Source of the DNA: Anaeromassilibacillus senegalensis
GTDB lineage: Bacteria; Bacillota; Clostridia; Oscillospirales; Acutalibacteraceae
Assembly (NCBI RefSeq): GCF_001261775.1
Contig: NZ_LN868536.1
Span: forward strand, 558,001 to 622,000
DNA: 64,000 bases
Reading direction: 5' to 3'
Shown here: positions 33,920-41,633 of the stretch, piece by piece
How positions within the stretch are numbered: the stretch's first letter is position 1
Layout: each line of letters starts with the position of its first letter
Notes under the pieces: model-generated
What the model was told of the DNA's origin: nothing
Database searches by the model: none
The model's input: only the letters and a program-made list of their open reading frames with translations
Program-made: the position numbers and the translations under genes

Positions 33920-34471
33920 GTGGATCGTTCTATGAATAAAAAAGAACCCAACGCTAACATAGATATTGGCCCAACCTTTCAGTCGCCGGAGCCGTATCCG
34001 CCGATTCAAGTGGAGGGAAAAAACAAGCTGTACGCAGGCTTGATGCATGGGAATCTGGTTGCGTCGGCAAGTGAAATGACGGCAGTCTGCCAATACCTGT
34101 ACGACGGCTGGATTCTGGAACCGCAGCGCCCGGACGCGGCAAAAACAATGCATGCGATCGCCAAGGTAGAAATGCACCATCTGGATATCTTTGGAAATCT
34201 GGTGCGGGAATTGGGTGGAGACCCGACGTATGCGGTACAGTTCCGGCAGAGGAAGCAGGTTTGGAACGGCAGCTATGTTTCCAACCATAAAAACTTTTTT
34301 CACCTGATGCAGCGCAATTTGCTTGCGGAGCAGGACACGATTGCCAAGTATCTGCGTCAGGCGTCCATGATTCAGGACCCAAATATCTCAGCGATTTTGC
34401 GCCGCATCGTCCTGGATGAACAGGTGCATGTACAAATCTTTCGCAAATTTTTAGACGAATGTATCCAATGA
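33920..34471 (+). CDS. Ferritin-like di-iron/manganese protein
   Basis: The product has 183 residues. Four helices carry the carboxylate/His pattern of ferritin-like proteins: SEMTAV near residue 52, AKVEMHHLDIF near 77, NLLAEQDTI near 135 and LDEQVHVQIF near 170. Relatives include CotJC-like and Mn-catalase-like proteins found in spore coats. The GTG at 33920 is six bases after GGGGGAT. A GGTATA/CATATGTA pair at 33857-33886 loosely resembles a forespore sigma promoter. Confidence 0.78.
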   Translation: MDRSMNKKEPNANIDIGPTFQSPEPYPPIQVEGKNKLYAGLMHGNLVASASEMTAVCQYLYDGWILEPQRPDAAKTMHAIAKVEMHHLDIFGNLVRELGGDPTYAVQFRQRKQVWNGSYVSNHKNFFHLMQRNLLAEQDTIAKYLRQASMIQDPNISAILRRIVLDEQVHVQIFRKFLDECIQ

Positions 34472-34479
34472 CGCAAAAT

Positions 34480-34517
34480 ACCGCGGAATGGGAAAGCCCA
34501 TTCCGCGGTATTTTTTT
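34480..34517 (+). terminator. Terminator after the ferritin-like gene
   Basis: ACCGCGGAATGGG pairs perfectly with CCCATTCCGCGGT around AAAG, followed by ATTTTTTT. Its T run merges with the start of repeat copy 1. Confidence 0.92.
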
Positions 34518-34629
34518 ATTACATCAAGAAAATTTCCAGACGGTTCACCTATGAGCAAAATAAAAATCCTTTTTCTAACACGTTACTTGAAAAACGCTCA
34601 GAAACTGGAGGAATGCAACTGCTTTTTAT
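34511..34629 (+). repeat. Dispersed repeat, copy 1
   Basis: This copy starts TTTTTTATTACATCAAGAAA and ends GCAACTGCTTTTTAT, which overlaps the stop codon of the small minus-strand gene at 34626. The segment AAACGCTCAGAAAC matches copy 3 closely. Confidence 0.75.
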
Positions 34630-34808
34630 TCCTGATTGTAATTTTTCTTCGTCAGGTTTTCTGCGCACTGGTGCAGTTCGGTTTCAGAGCTTGCGCCGAC
34701 GCCGGTCTGCATGATGCTTTCCTGTACAAAATACGGCTGGCAGGAAAAGAACTTCTGCATCTTTTCATTATCCTGCAGCGGTGCATTGTGCGTTTGGTTA
34801 TTCGGCAT
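34626..34808 (-). CDS. 60-residue protein, function unknown
   Basis: The protein begins MPNNQTHNAPLQDNEKMQKF and contains SCQPYFVQESIMQTGVG; it is hydrophilic and has two cysteines. The start at 34808 has a perfect GGAGGTGATT ribosome site seven bases upstream, which is strong support for translation. I do not recognise the family. It sits between copies 1 and 2 of the dispersed repeat. Confidence 0.6.
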   Translation of the reverse strand: MPNNQTHNAPLQDNEKMQKFFSCQPYFVQESIMQTGVGASSETELHQCAENLTKKNYNQE

Positions 34809-34882
34809 AGTAATCACCTCCGGAATTAGTTTTGACAAATCCCGCGAAAATACCGGAGGAAATTGCTGCTGAATTTTTTGTG

Positions 34883-35000
34883 TTTTTTATGACATCGGGA
34901 GGATCACAAAATTTTCTACCTTGGAATAGAAGAAAAACCCTTTGTTGCCAGCCCCACTGAAAAGCACTTTAAAACCAGTAAAACGCAGCTGCTTTTTTAT
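34883..35000 (+). repeat. Dispersed repeat, copy 2
   Basis: The most divergent copy starts TTTTTTATGACATCGGGA and ends AAAACGCAGCTGCTTTTTTAT. It runs head to tail into copy 3 and shares its last eight bases. Confidence 0.7.
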
Positions 35001-35108
35001 TACATTCAGAAAATTCTTAGATTTTCCGCTTCTAAACGTAACCGAAAATCCTTTTCTGCCAATCCAATCGGAAAGCGCTCAGAAACCAAGAGAACACAAC
35101 TACTTTTA
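34993..35108 (+). repeat. Dispersed repeat, copy 3
   Basis: The copy starts TTTTTTATTACATTCAGAAA, has TAAACGTAACCGAAAATCC in the middle and ends CACAACTACTTTTAT at the stop codon of the lipoprotein gene. With copy 2 it fills the roughly 300-bp gap between the two minus-strand genes, which holds no other feature I can see. Confidence 0.75.
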
Positions 35109-36512
35109 TCAGCGGTAGGAATCAAAACTATAAATCTCACAGCCGGTAAACTTGATCCGTTCGTTGCTTGCGGATTTGCCTGCCGCTTCCAGCCCGGCTT
35201 TAAAGTCTGCTTCCGTGATGCTGCCGCGATTCAGTTTGTTTTTTAAATAGTCCTGTGCGCCCTTTTCAACAGCGGTCAGGAATTGATTCCGTTCCCGCAC
35301 AGTGAGCTGATTTGGTTCCAGGATCCGGTAAGTGAAGGAATAATCGGCCTCCGCACAATCGGTCTGAACCAGGTCGCCAAAGACATCCTCTTCCTTGTAG
35401 CTGTAGCTGCGCCCGGAAAACTCCGGGTCCGCCGGTTTGCCGGAGAAAATCTCCCGGGTTTTTGCACGATATTCCTCTAACGAGCAAGGAACGGTTAAAC
35501 GGAAAAACGTCTCATTCGGATCGTCATCCGGAAGATGGCAGGTGACCATTTCATAGGCAAAATTCAGACTTTTTGCATAGTCTTCTTCCTCGTCATTCAT
35601 AAAAGCAGCATTGATTTTCCGGTCAAATTCCGCAATCGGCATGTTTTCATAATTGGAAAATTGCAAAGAGCGAAGTGCGAGATCGTATTGCTCTTTGGTA
35701 TAGGTGTCGGTGGATGGATCAGAAGAGGCACTTTCAGAATTCGACTTATTGTTTCCTTTTTCCATGTTTGAATCCCAATCATAGCCTACATCACACTTGG
35801 CCGCATATACCAGACCATTGTTCAGTTTCCCCAAAATCTGTTTCAGCTCGGCAAGCAGAGCTTTTTCCATGGACTTTTCATCCTTTAAAGCGTTTTCTGT
35901 CTGGCTGTCCAAAAATTTTTGCATCTCTTTGTCTACGCTTTGCAGGGAGGTGTCCCGCTGAGCAACGGTCAGCGCCGTGCCGTCAGGAATGGCATAATCA
36001 AACCAGTAATCTGCATATCCGCCCGTTAACACCACCTGATCGCCGAAAATATCTCCAAACGTTTCGCGCTTGGCGGAGCCGCTGTAAGAGGGATTGCGCT
36101 CCTGCTCACAGAGGTTATAATGCTTTGTGCGGCATTCGTTCCAGGTGTAGGTCAGCGTAGTGAAAATAAAATCAGCGTTGGGGTCCTCTTCCGGCAGCGT
36201 CCAGAGGAGGCGTTGCAGGGATTTCTCTGTTTTGTGAAACGCGTCCTCATTTTCCCAATCCAGAACGCTGCGGTTAAACGCGTCTACCGTCAATTCTTTG
36301 TAATTGTCCGATTGAAAGGACAGTGCCAGGTCGTAATCGGCTTTGGTATATTGGGAATCGCTGTTGGAAAAGTGGAACCGGCTGTATGTGCCGGGCCTGT
36401 CCACATGGGTGGGAGCAGGCTCCGGTACATTGGTGGCACAGGCGGAACAGACAATGGCAATACAGAGCGACAGAATGGAAACAGAGGCGGTTAACCAGGT
36501 TTTATGTATCAT
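35109..36512 (-). CDS. Secreted lipoprotein-like protein with two copies of the M56-associated domain
   Basis: The product has 467 residues. An N-terminal signal (about 1-25) ends in VCSACATN; the cysteine at 25 could be lipidated, although the lipobox is not canonical. Two related domains follow (about 54-248 and 271-467). Each has YTKxxYDLAL, LP-E/D-x-DPN, P-x-(Y/F)-SG, (I/D)FGD and LTV-x-x-R-(D/N), and each also resembles residues 344-542 of the M56 protein encoded upstream. I do not recognise the domain. It ends the three-gene module, 14 bp after the M56 gene. Confidence 0.75.
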   Translation of the reverse strand: MIHKTWLTASVSILSLCIAIVCSACATNVPEPAPTHVDRPGTYSRFHFSNSDSQYTKADYDLALSFQSDNYKELTVDAFNRSVLDWENEDAFHKTEKSLQRLLWTLPEEDPNADFIFTTLTYTWNECRTKHYNLCEQERNPSYSGSAKRETFGDIFGDQVVLTGGYADYWFDYAIPDGTALTVAQRDTSLQSVDKEMQKFLDSQTENALKDEKSMEKALLAELKQILGKLNNGLVYAAKCDVGYDWDSNMEKGNNKSNSESASSDPSTDTYTKEQYDLALRSLQFSNYENMPIAEFDRKINAAFMNDEEEDYAKSLNFAYEMVTCHLPDDDPNETFFRLTVPCSLEEYRAKTREIFSGKPADPEFSGRSYSYKEEDVFGDLVQTDCAEADYSFTYRILEPNQLTVRERNQFLTAVEKGAQDYLKNKLNRGSITEADFKAGLEAAGKSASNERIKFTGCEIYSFDSYR

Positions 36513-36526
36513 AATAAAATCCCCTT

Positions 36527-38155
36527 TTAGTCTGATTCCAGATAATTAATTTTGCATCCGGTAAATGAAATATGATCTGTGGAAGCAGTCTTTCCGATTT
36601 CCCGCAATGCTGTGTTGAAAAGTTCTTCCGCATTGGCGCTGTTGAAAAATTCTTGTGCCCGGTCGGTGATCACTTGCTGCGCGCCCTGCATCACATTTTG
36701 CAGGAACTGGTCGCGCGCCGCGACCGTCAGCTTGTCCTGGTCCAGGATACGATAGGTAAATTCGTATTCCGCATCCACATAGTGAACGGGAATGGTGTCT
36801 CCAAAAACATCTTCGTTGCTGACGTATCTGGCGGAACCGGAGAAGCTGGGGTCTTCCGGCATCCCGGAACGGACCTCGTTTAAACGGGTATTGTATTCCC
36901 GATAAGAGGCTTGGACAGTGTTGCGAAAAAACGATGCGTTTGGGTCTGTGTCGGGCAGATTTTGCAAAACCATTTCGTATGCATAGTGAATGCCGTTTCT
37001 GCCCCAATCCTCATCCTGCATGAACGCGGCGTTGATTTTTCGGTTAAACTCGGAAATGGACATGTTTTCGTAGCCGTCAAGTTTTAAGTTGTGAAGCAGC
37101 AGGTTGTACTGTTCCTGTGTGTAGGAAGAATTTTCTTCCCAGTCTGCGGAATCGATCCGGTTCTGCGCCTGTTCCAGGGTATCCGCTGTACTCGCGGTCG
37201 GAAGATAGGGAACGACAGGCGGTTTACGCTTCAGGGAAGGCGCGGAGGTGGCGAAGACGCCGATCACGACGACGATCAGCACAGAGGCCGCCGTAATGCT
37301 GATGACGGACGTTTTCCGGGACTTCATGATGGCGGTGATCCGTTCCTTCATTGCGTTTTTGCTGAAGCTGCTGGAAAGGGGAGCAAAATGTGAACGGTGC
37401 TCTTCCAGATCAACTAAGGTAAGGGCATATGGCGCGCGGGACTGCATACCGTACTGACGGACGACAGACGCGTCACAGGAAAGCTCCAGGTCCCGATTGG
37501 CCAGCACATACATCACCCAAACCAGCGGATTAAACCAGTGAATACACAGAGTGGCCGCCAGCAGCCATTTGCTCAGTGCGTCAAAGCGACGGATGTGTGC
37601 CATTTCGTGTGCCAATATGTACGAGAGCTGGACCTCGTCGGACCAGTCCAACGATTTAGGCAGAAGGATAACAGGCCAGAGAATCCCATATGTGAGGGGT
37701 GTTTCAATCTGATCAGAATACCGCACCTGCACCGGCCGGCGCAGGCGATGCGCTTCCAGCCAGCTTTTGACATAGGGATGCTCCAGCGGCAGGGACGCTC
37801 TGTAATCGCGGCGGGAACGCAAGTGGGAGAAGATAAAGAAACCCGCGAACAACACAAACAGAACGAACCAGAGGATTGACAGAGGCGCAATCCCGGCGGA
37901 GGCTTCTGCGACGGACACAACATTGTTGCCCTGCAACACGCCGGGGCGGCGAACGATGCTGCCGATGGGCTCCGCCGTGCGGTAAATGCTGGCGGGAGAG
38001 GGGACGTCAAACGGAAGCAGCAGGCGGCAGAGTGCGGCGGCCCACAACACCAGAAAGGCATTTTTGGGCAGATGATGGATGGCCAGTGCCCGAAGAATGA
38101 CGATTGCCACGATAAGAATGCCGCCATAAACGCTCATTTCCAGAAGGGACAGCAT
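36527..38155 (-). CDS. M56-family membrane metallopeptidase (BlaR1/MecR1-like) with a novel C-terminal domain
   Basis: The product has 542 residues. Several membrane helices (about 6-25, 32-48, 92-110) precede the zinc peptidase domain with H183-E-M-A-H187 and ELSCD near 224, and a further helix at about 289-303 follows. In BlaR1 an extracellular penicillin-binding sensor comes next; here residues 344-542 are instead a domain shared with the adjacent lipoprotein. By family logic the peptidase would cleave the BlaI-type repressor when a signal reaches the outer domain. The BlaI gene ends six bases upstream. Confidence 0.85.
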   Translation of the reverse strand: MLSLLEMSVYGGILIVAIVILRALAIHHLPKNAFLVLWAAALCRLLLPFDVPSPASIYRTAEPIGSIVRRPGVLQGNNVVSVAEASAGIAPLSILWFVLFVLFAGFFIFSHLRSRRDYRASLPLEHPYVKSWLEAHRLRRPVQVRYSDQIETPLTYGILWPVILLPKSLDWSDEVQLSYILAHEMAHIRRFDALSKWLLAATLCIHWFNPLVWVMYVLANRDLELSCDASVVRQYGMQSRAPYALTLVDLEEHRSHFAPLSSSFSKNAMKERITAIMKSRKTSVISITAASVLIVVVIGVFATSAPSLKRKPPVVPYLPTASTADTLEQAQNRIDSADWEENSSYTQEQYNLLLHNLKLDGYENMSISEFNRKINAAFMQDEDWGRNGIHYAYEMVLQNLPDTDPNASFFRNTVQASYREYNTRLNEVRSGMPEDPSFSGSARYVSNEDVFGDTIPVHYVDAEYEFTYRILDQDKLTVAARDQFLQNVMQGAQQVITDRAQEFFNSANAEELFNTALREIGKTASTDHISFTGCKINYLESD

Positions 38156-38161
38156 GTTCCA

Positions 38162-38521
38162 TCACTCCCATTCCTCAATCAATTTTTTTAAGTTGGAAAT
38201 TTCATTGGAGGAGAGTTTTTTGCGCCCCAGCAGGGAGGCGACCAGCAGGTCGGCGGAACCGCCGTAGTTGCGCTGGATCAGCTCGTTGGTCTCCTGCTCG
38301 CGGACATCCTCCCGGCTGACCAACGCATGGCAGAGGAACCCGGGATCGATCCGCTGCACGGCGTTTTTATCGATACATTTTTTGATGACGGTATACGTAG
38401 TCGTTTTGCTCCATCCGACCTGTGCCCCCAAACGGGCGGCCAGCTCTTTTGCGGAGAGATCGCCCGCGTCCCACAGGCATTCCATGACGCGGCGTTCCGA
38501 GTCAAATAATTTTACTTCCAT
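38162..38521 (-). CDS. BlaI/MecI/CopY-family transcriptional repressor
   Basis: The product has 119 residues: a winged helix (LFDSERRVMECLWDAGDLSAKELA, KTTTYTVIKKCIDK) and a C-terminal dimerisation helix. The family represses its own operon and is removed by proteolysis by the partner M56 protein. ATG 38521 has AAAGGACGG upstream. Two palindromes over the promoter are the probable binding sites. Confidence 0.93.
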   Translation of the reverse strand: MEVKLFDSERRVMECLWDAGDLSAKELAARLGAQVGWSKTTTYTVIKKCIDKNAVQRIDPGFLCHALVSREDVREQETNELIQRNYGGSADLLVASLLGRKKLSSNEISNLKKLIEEWE

Positions 38522-38540
38522 ATTTATTCCGTCCTTTCTG

Positions 38541-38556
38541 TTCTATTGCAATAGAA
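38541..38556 (-). promoter_or_regulatory. BlaI-type operator 1
   Basis: TTCTATTGCAATAGAA is a perfect 16-bp palindrome. It covers the region just after the transcription start of the BlaI/M56/lipoprotein operon. Confidence 0.75.
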
Positions 38557-38565
38557 TCTATATGC

Positions 38566-38594
38566 ATTCTACTGCGATAGAACACGGATGTCAA
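38566..38594 (-). promoter_or_regulatory. Promoter of the BlaI/M56/lipoprotein operon
   Basis: On the minus strand TTGACA (38589-38594), 17 nt and TAGAAT (38566-38571) form a near-perfect promoter. Operator 2 overlaps its -10 box and spacer. Confidence 0.8.
38567..38582 (-). promoter_or_regulatory. BlaI-type operator 2
   Basis: TTCTACTGCGATAGAA differs from operator 1 at two bases. The centres are 26 bp apart, so two dimers would lie side by side on the promoter. Confidence 0.7.
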
Positions 38595-38644
38595 GCGGTT
38601 TTCATAAAATGGTACAGAATATTTTTGCATCCTACAAAATTTGC

Positions 38645-38673
38645 TTGCGCTCCCAAAATCCAGCTTCTATAAT
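38645..38673 (+). promoter_or_regulatory. Promoter of the aldehyde dehydrogenase gene
   Basis: TTGCGC (38645-38650), 17 nt and TATAAT (38668-38673) form a good promoter about 33 bp before the start. Confidence 0.65.
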
Positions 38674-38706
38674 AGGAGAAAAACGGACGGGCAGGGAGGT
38701 ATGAAA

Positions 38707-40074
38707 ATGGAGGTATGGGAACTGGTCAGCCGCCAGCGCGCTTTTTTTGAGGAAGGAAGAACCAGGCAGGTTGCGTTCCGCCTGGTGGCACTCAATAAAC
38801 TATACAATGAAATCGCTGTGCGGGAACGGCAGATTTGCCGCGCACTGCGTGCGGATCTGAATAAATCCGATTTTGAAAGCTATATGACGGAAGTGGGGCT
38901 GGTTCTCAGCGAACTTCGTTATGCAATGGCACATTTGGAAAAATGGGCCAAAGTCCAGCCGGTTCCCACGCCGCTGGCGCAGATGCCTGCAAAGAGCTTT
39001 CGCTTTGCGGAGCCATACGGCGTGGCGCTGGTAATGGCGCCATGGAACTATCCATTCCTGCTCAGCATGGAGCCGCTGATTGGCGCACTTGCGGCGGGAA
39101 ATACCGTGGTACTCAAACCCTCCGCCTATGCGCCGCATACGGCGAAGGTGCTGGAAATACTGCTTCGGGCCTGTTTCCCACAGAGCTATGTGGCGGTCGT
39201 ACAGGGCGGACGGGAAGAGAACGAGGCGCTGTTGGATCAACGGTTTGACAAAATCTTCTTTACCGGCGGCGTAACGGTCGGCCGCTTGGTGATGGAACGC
39301 GCGGCAAAGCATCTGACGCCGGTCACACTGGAGCTGGGAGGAAAAAGCCCCTGCATCGTGGACCGGACGGCCAATGTGAAAACGGCGGCAAAGCGCATTG
39401 TATTTGGTAAATTTCTCAATGCCGGACAGACCTGCGTCGCGCCGGATTACCTGCTGGTGCACCGCGATGTGAAGAACCAGCTGGTGGCCTATATGAAGCA
39501 GTTTATCCGCCTGTTTTACGGATCTGTACCGCTGGAAAACCCGGATTACCCTAAAATCATCAATGAGAAGCACTTTCTTCGTTTGAAGGGGCTTTTGGAG
39601 AAGCAGACGATCCTGGCGGGCGGGGAAGACAATGGGGTGGATCGCATCGCGCCCACGCTCTTAGGAGCGGTTTCCCCGGAATCTCCTGTGATGCAAGAGG
39701 AAATCTTCGGGCCGATTCTGCCTGTTCTGACCTATACCAACCTGGAGGAAGCGATTCGGTTTGTACAGGGGCGGGAAAAGCCGCTGGCGCTGTACCTGTT
39801 TACAACGGACCGCTCCGTCGAGCGCCGGGTTATGCGGGAGGTTTCCTTTGGCGGGGGCTGCGTCAACGATACGGTAGTGCATCTGGCCTCTCCGCACCTG
39901 AGCTTCGGCGGCGTGGGGAACAGCGGCATGGGCGCTTATCACGGCAAATACAGTTTTGACGCGTTCAGCCACTATAAAAGCGTTTTAAAGCGTCCGAGCC
40001 GTCTGGAGGTTCCGGTGCGGTATTTCCCGGCTGAACCATATAAAAAGAAACTTGTGCGCCTGTTGCTTCGATAA
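38707..40074 (+). CDS. Aldehyde dehydrogenase, class 3 type
   Basis: The product has 455 residues, short like class 3 ALDHs. The NAD(P) site has MAPWNYPFLLSMEPLIGALAAGN, the catalytic Glu is in LELGGKSP and the catalytic Cys in NAGQTCVAPDY. These enzymes oxidise fatty or aromatic aldehydes. ATG 38707 gives a seven-base gap to GGGAGG; the ATG at 38701 would be too close to it. A hydrophobic/basic C-terminal tail (YKKKLVRLLLR) is seen in membrane-associated members. Confidence 0.92.
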   Translation: MEVWELVSRQRAFFEEGRTRQVAFRLVALNKLYNEIAVRERQICRALRADLNKSDFESYMTEVGLVLSELRYAMAHLEKWAKVQPVPTPLAQMPAKSFRFAEPYGVALVMAPWNYPFLLSMEPLIGALAAGNTVVLKPSAYAPHTAKVLEILLRACFPQSYVAVVQGGREENEALLDQRFDKIFFTGGVTVGRLVMERAAKHLTPVTLELGGKSPCIVDRTANVKTAAKRIVFGKFLNAGQTCVAPDYLLVHRDVKNQLVAYMKQFIRLFYGSVPLENPDYPKIINEKHFLRLKGLLEKQTILAGGEDNGVDRIAPTLLGAVSPESPVMQEEIFGPILPVLTYTNLEEAIRFVQGREKPLALYLFTTDRSVERRVMREVSFGGGCVNDTVVHLASPHLSFGGVGNSGMGAYHGKYSFDAFSHYKSVLKRPSRLEVPVRYFPAEPYKKKLVRLLLR

Positions 40075-40116
40075 ACAATCAGGCGTCTGGGTCAAAATAC
40101 GTGATCACACAAAAAT

Positions 40117-40163
40117 GCAGGCTTATTCTCCCCGCGAAAGGCGAGGGGAATAAGCCTGCTTTG
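40117..40163 (+). terminator. Terminator-like hairpin after the ALDH gene
   Basis: GCAGGCTTATTC and GAATAAGCCTGC pair, with an inner CCCCGC/GCGAGGGG region. The T run is short (TTTGTTG). The remaining 175 bp before pepT holds nothing I can identify. Confidence 0.7.
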
Positions 40164-40338
40164 TTGTAGTTGGAAAAATGTGACAGAGCCTTTTTTCGCG
40201 TGCGCCGCAGTTCAGCAATGCCCTCCCATCCGCGCCGCGGTCTGGAAACCAATGTATCGTGAGAGGAATGCATTTAATAAAAACAAAATGAGACCAGAGC
40301 GGGTTGTGCGTGTTTTATTTTTATAGGCTCAAAGGCGC

Positions 40339-41556
40339 TTATTTCATCCGCACAAGATTGAGGAGTACTTCCACCATGGAGTCCATGCTCTGTACGGGGA
40401 TATACTCAAACCGGCCGTGGAAGTTGTGTCCGCCCGTGGAGAGATTGGGGCAGGGAAGGCCCATGTAAGAGAGGCGTGCGCCGTCTGTGCCGCCGCGGAT
40501 GGGAACGACCAGCGGGTCCACGCCCGCCTCGCGCATTGCCTGCTCCGCATCCCGAATCAGGAAAATATGCGGCTCAATCTGTTCCTTCATATTGTAATAC
40601 GAGTCCACCATTTTCAGGACGATTGTATCGGCGCCGTATTTGTCGTTCAGGTAATCGGCAATCTTTTGGAACCGGGCTTTTTTCTGCTCAAATTTTTCAC
40701 GGTCATGGTCGCGGATGATGTAATGCAGGCTGGTCTGCTCTTCGTGCCCCTGAATGCCTTCCAAATGGCTGAAGCCCTCATAGCCCTCTGTGAACGCCGG
40801 ATTTTCAAAGACCGGAAGCATGGAGTGAAATTCCATCGCCATCAGGATGGCGTTTTTCATCTTCATTTTGGAATCGCCGGGATGCACGCTGACGCCGTTG
40901 ACCGTGACCTTTGCGTCCGCGGCGTTGAAATTTTCATACTCGATTTCACCCAGTTTGCCTCCGTCTACTGTATAGGCGTAATCCGCGCCGAATCTCTTGA
41001 CGTCAAAATGGTCCGCGCCCCGCCCGGTTTCCTCGTCCGGCGTAATGCCGACCTTGATGGTTCCGTGCGGGATGTTCTCCTGGATCAGACGTTCCAGAGC
41101 GGTGAATATTTCTGCAATGCCCGCTTTGTCGTCGCCGCCCAGCAGCGTAGTACCGTCTGTGACAATCAGGTCCTGGCCCTTGTAGTCGAGCAGGCTGGGA
41201 AATTCTTTGGGCCGCATAACGACGTTCTTTTCCGCGTTCAAAACAATATCGCCGCCGTCATATTGTTCCACAATGCGTGGCCGGACATTTTCTCCGCTTG
41301 CGGCGGGAGAGGTATCCATATGGGCAATCAGACCCAGAACAGGGCGATTCGTTTCACAGTTGGCCGGGAGTGTGCCGTAGACATAGCCGTAATCGTCCAT
41401 ATGCGCGTTGGTCAGCCCCAAGGCGCGCAGTTCTTCTGCCAGCGCCTGGCCCAGCAGTCTCTGCCGGTCCGTGGTGGGGCATTTGTCCTCCGGCGCGTTA
41501 TCGTCGGAGGTGGTGTGGTACGCAACGTATTTCAACAGCCGTTCGTAAGCTCTCAT
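40339..41556 (-). CDS. pepT: Peptidase T (tripeptidase)
   Basis: The product has 405 residues of the M20B family, a two-zinc aminotripeptidase in the cytoplasm. IAHMDTSPAASG, LGGDDKAGIAEI, TPDEETGRGADHF and GGTDGARLSYMGLPCPNLSTGGHNFHG carry the metal and catalytic residues. Start 41556 has AGGAAAGGAAG upstream; the longer frame to 41625 would add 23 residues. Confidence 0.95.
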   Translation of the reverse strand: MRAYERLLKYVAYHTTSDDNAPEDKCPTTDRQRLLGQALAEELRALGLTNAHMDDYGYVYGTLPANCETNRPVLGLIAHMDTSPAASGENVRPRIVEQYDGGDIVLNAEKNVVMRPKEFPSLLDYKGQDLIVTDGTTLLGGDDKAGIAEIFTALERLIQENIPHGTIKVGITPDEETGRGADHFDVKRFGADYAYTVDGGKLGEIEYENFNAADAKVTVNGVSVHPGDSKMKMKNAILMAMEFHSMLPVFENPAFTEGYEGFSHLEGIQGHEEQTSLHYIIRDHDREKFEQKKARFQKIADYLNDKYGADTIVLKMVDSYYNMKEQIEPHIFLIRDAEQAMREAGVDPLVVPIRGGTDGARLSYMGLPCPNLSTGGHNFHGRFEYIPVQSMDSMVEVLLNLVRMK

Positions 41557-41633
41557 GGTGTCAACTTCCTTTCCTATCAAAGAGATTCTTTCTTCCATCA
41601 TACGACAAATTGAGGCAAAGTACAATGGAGGAT

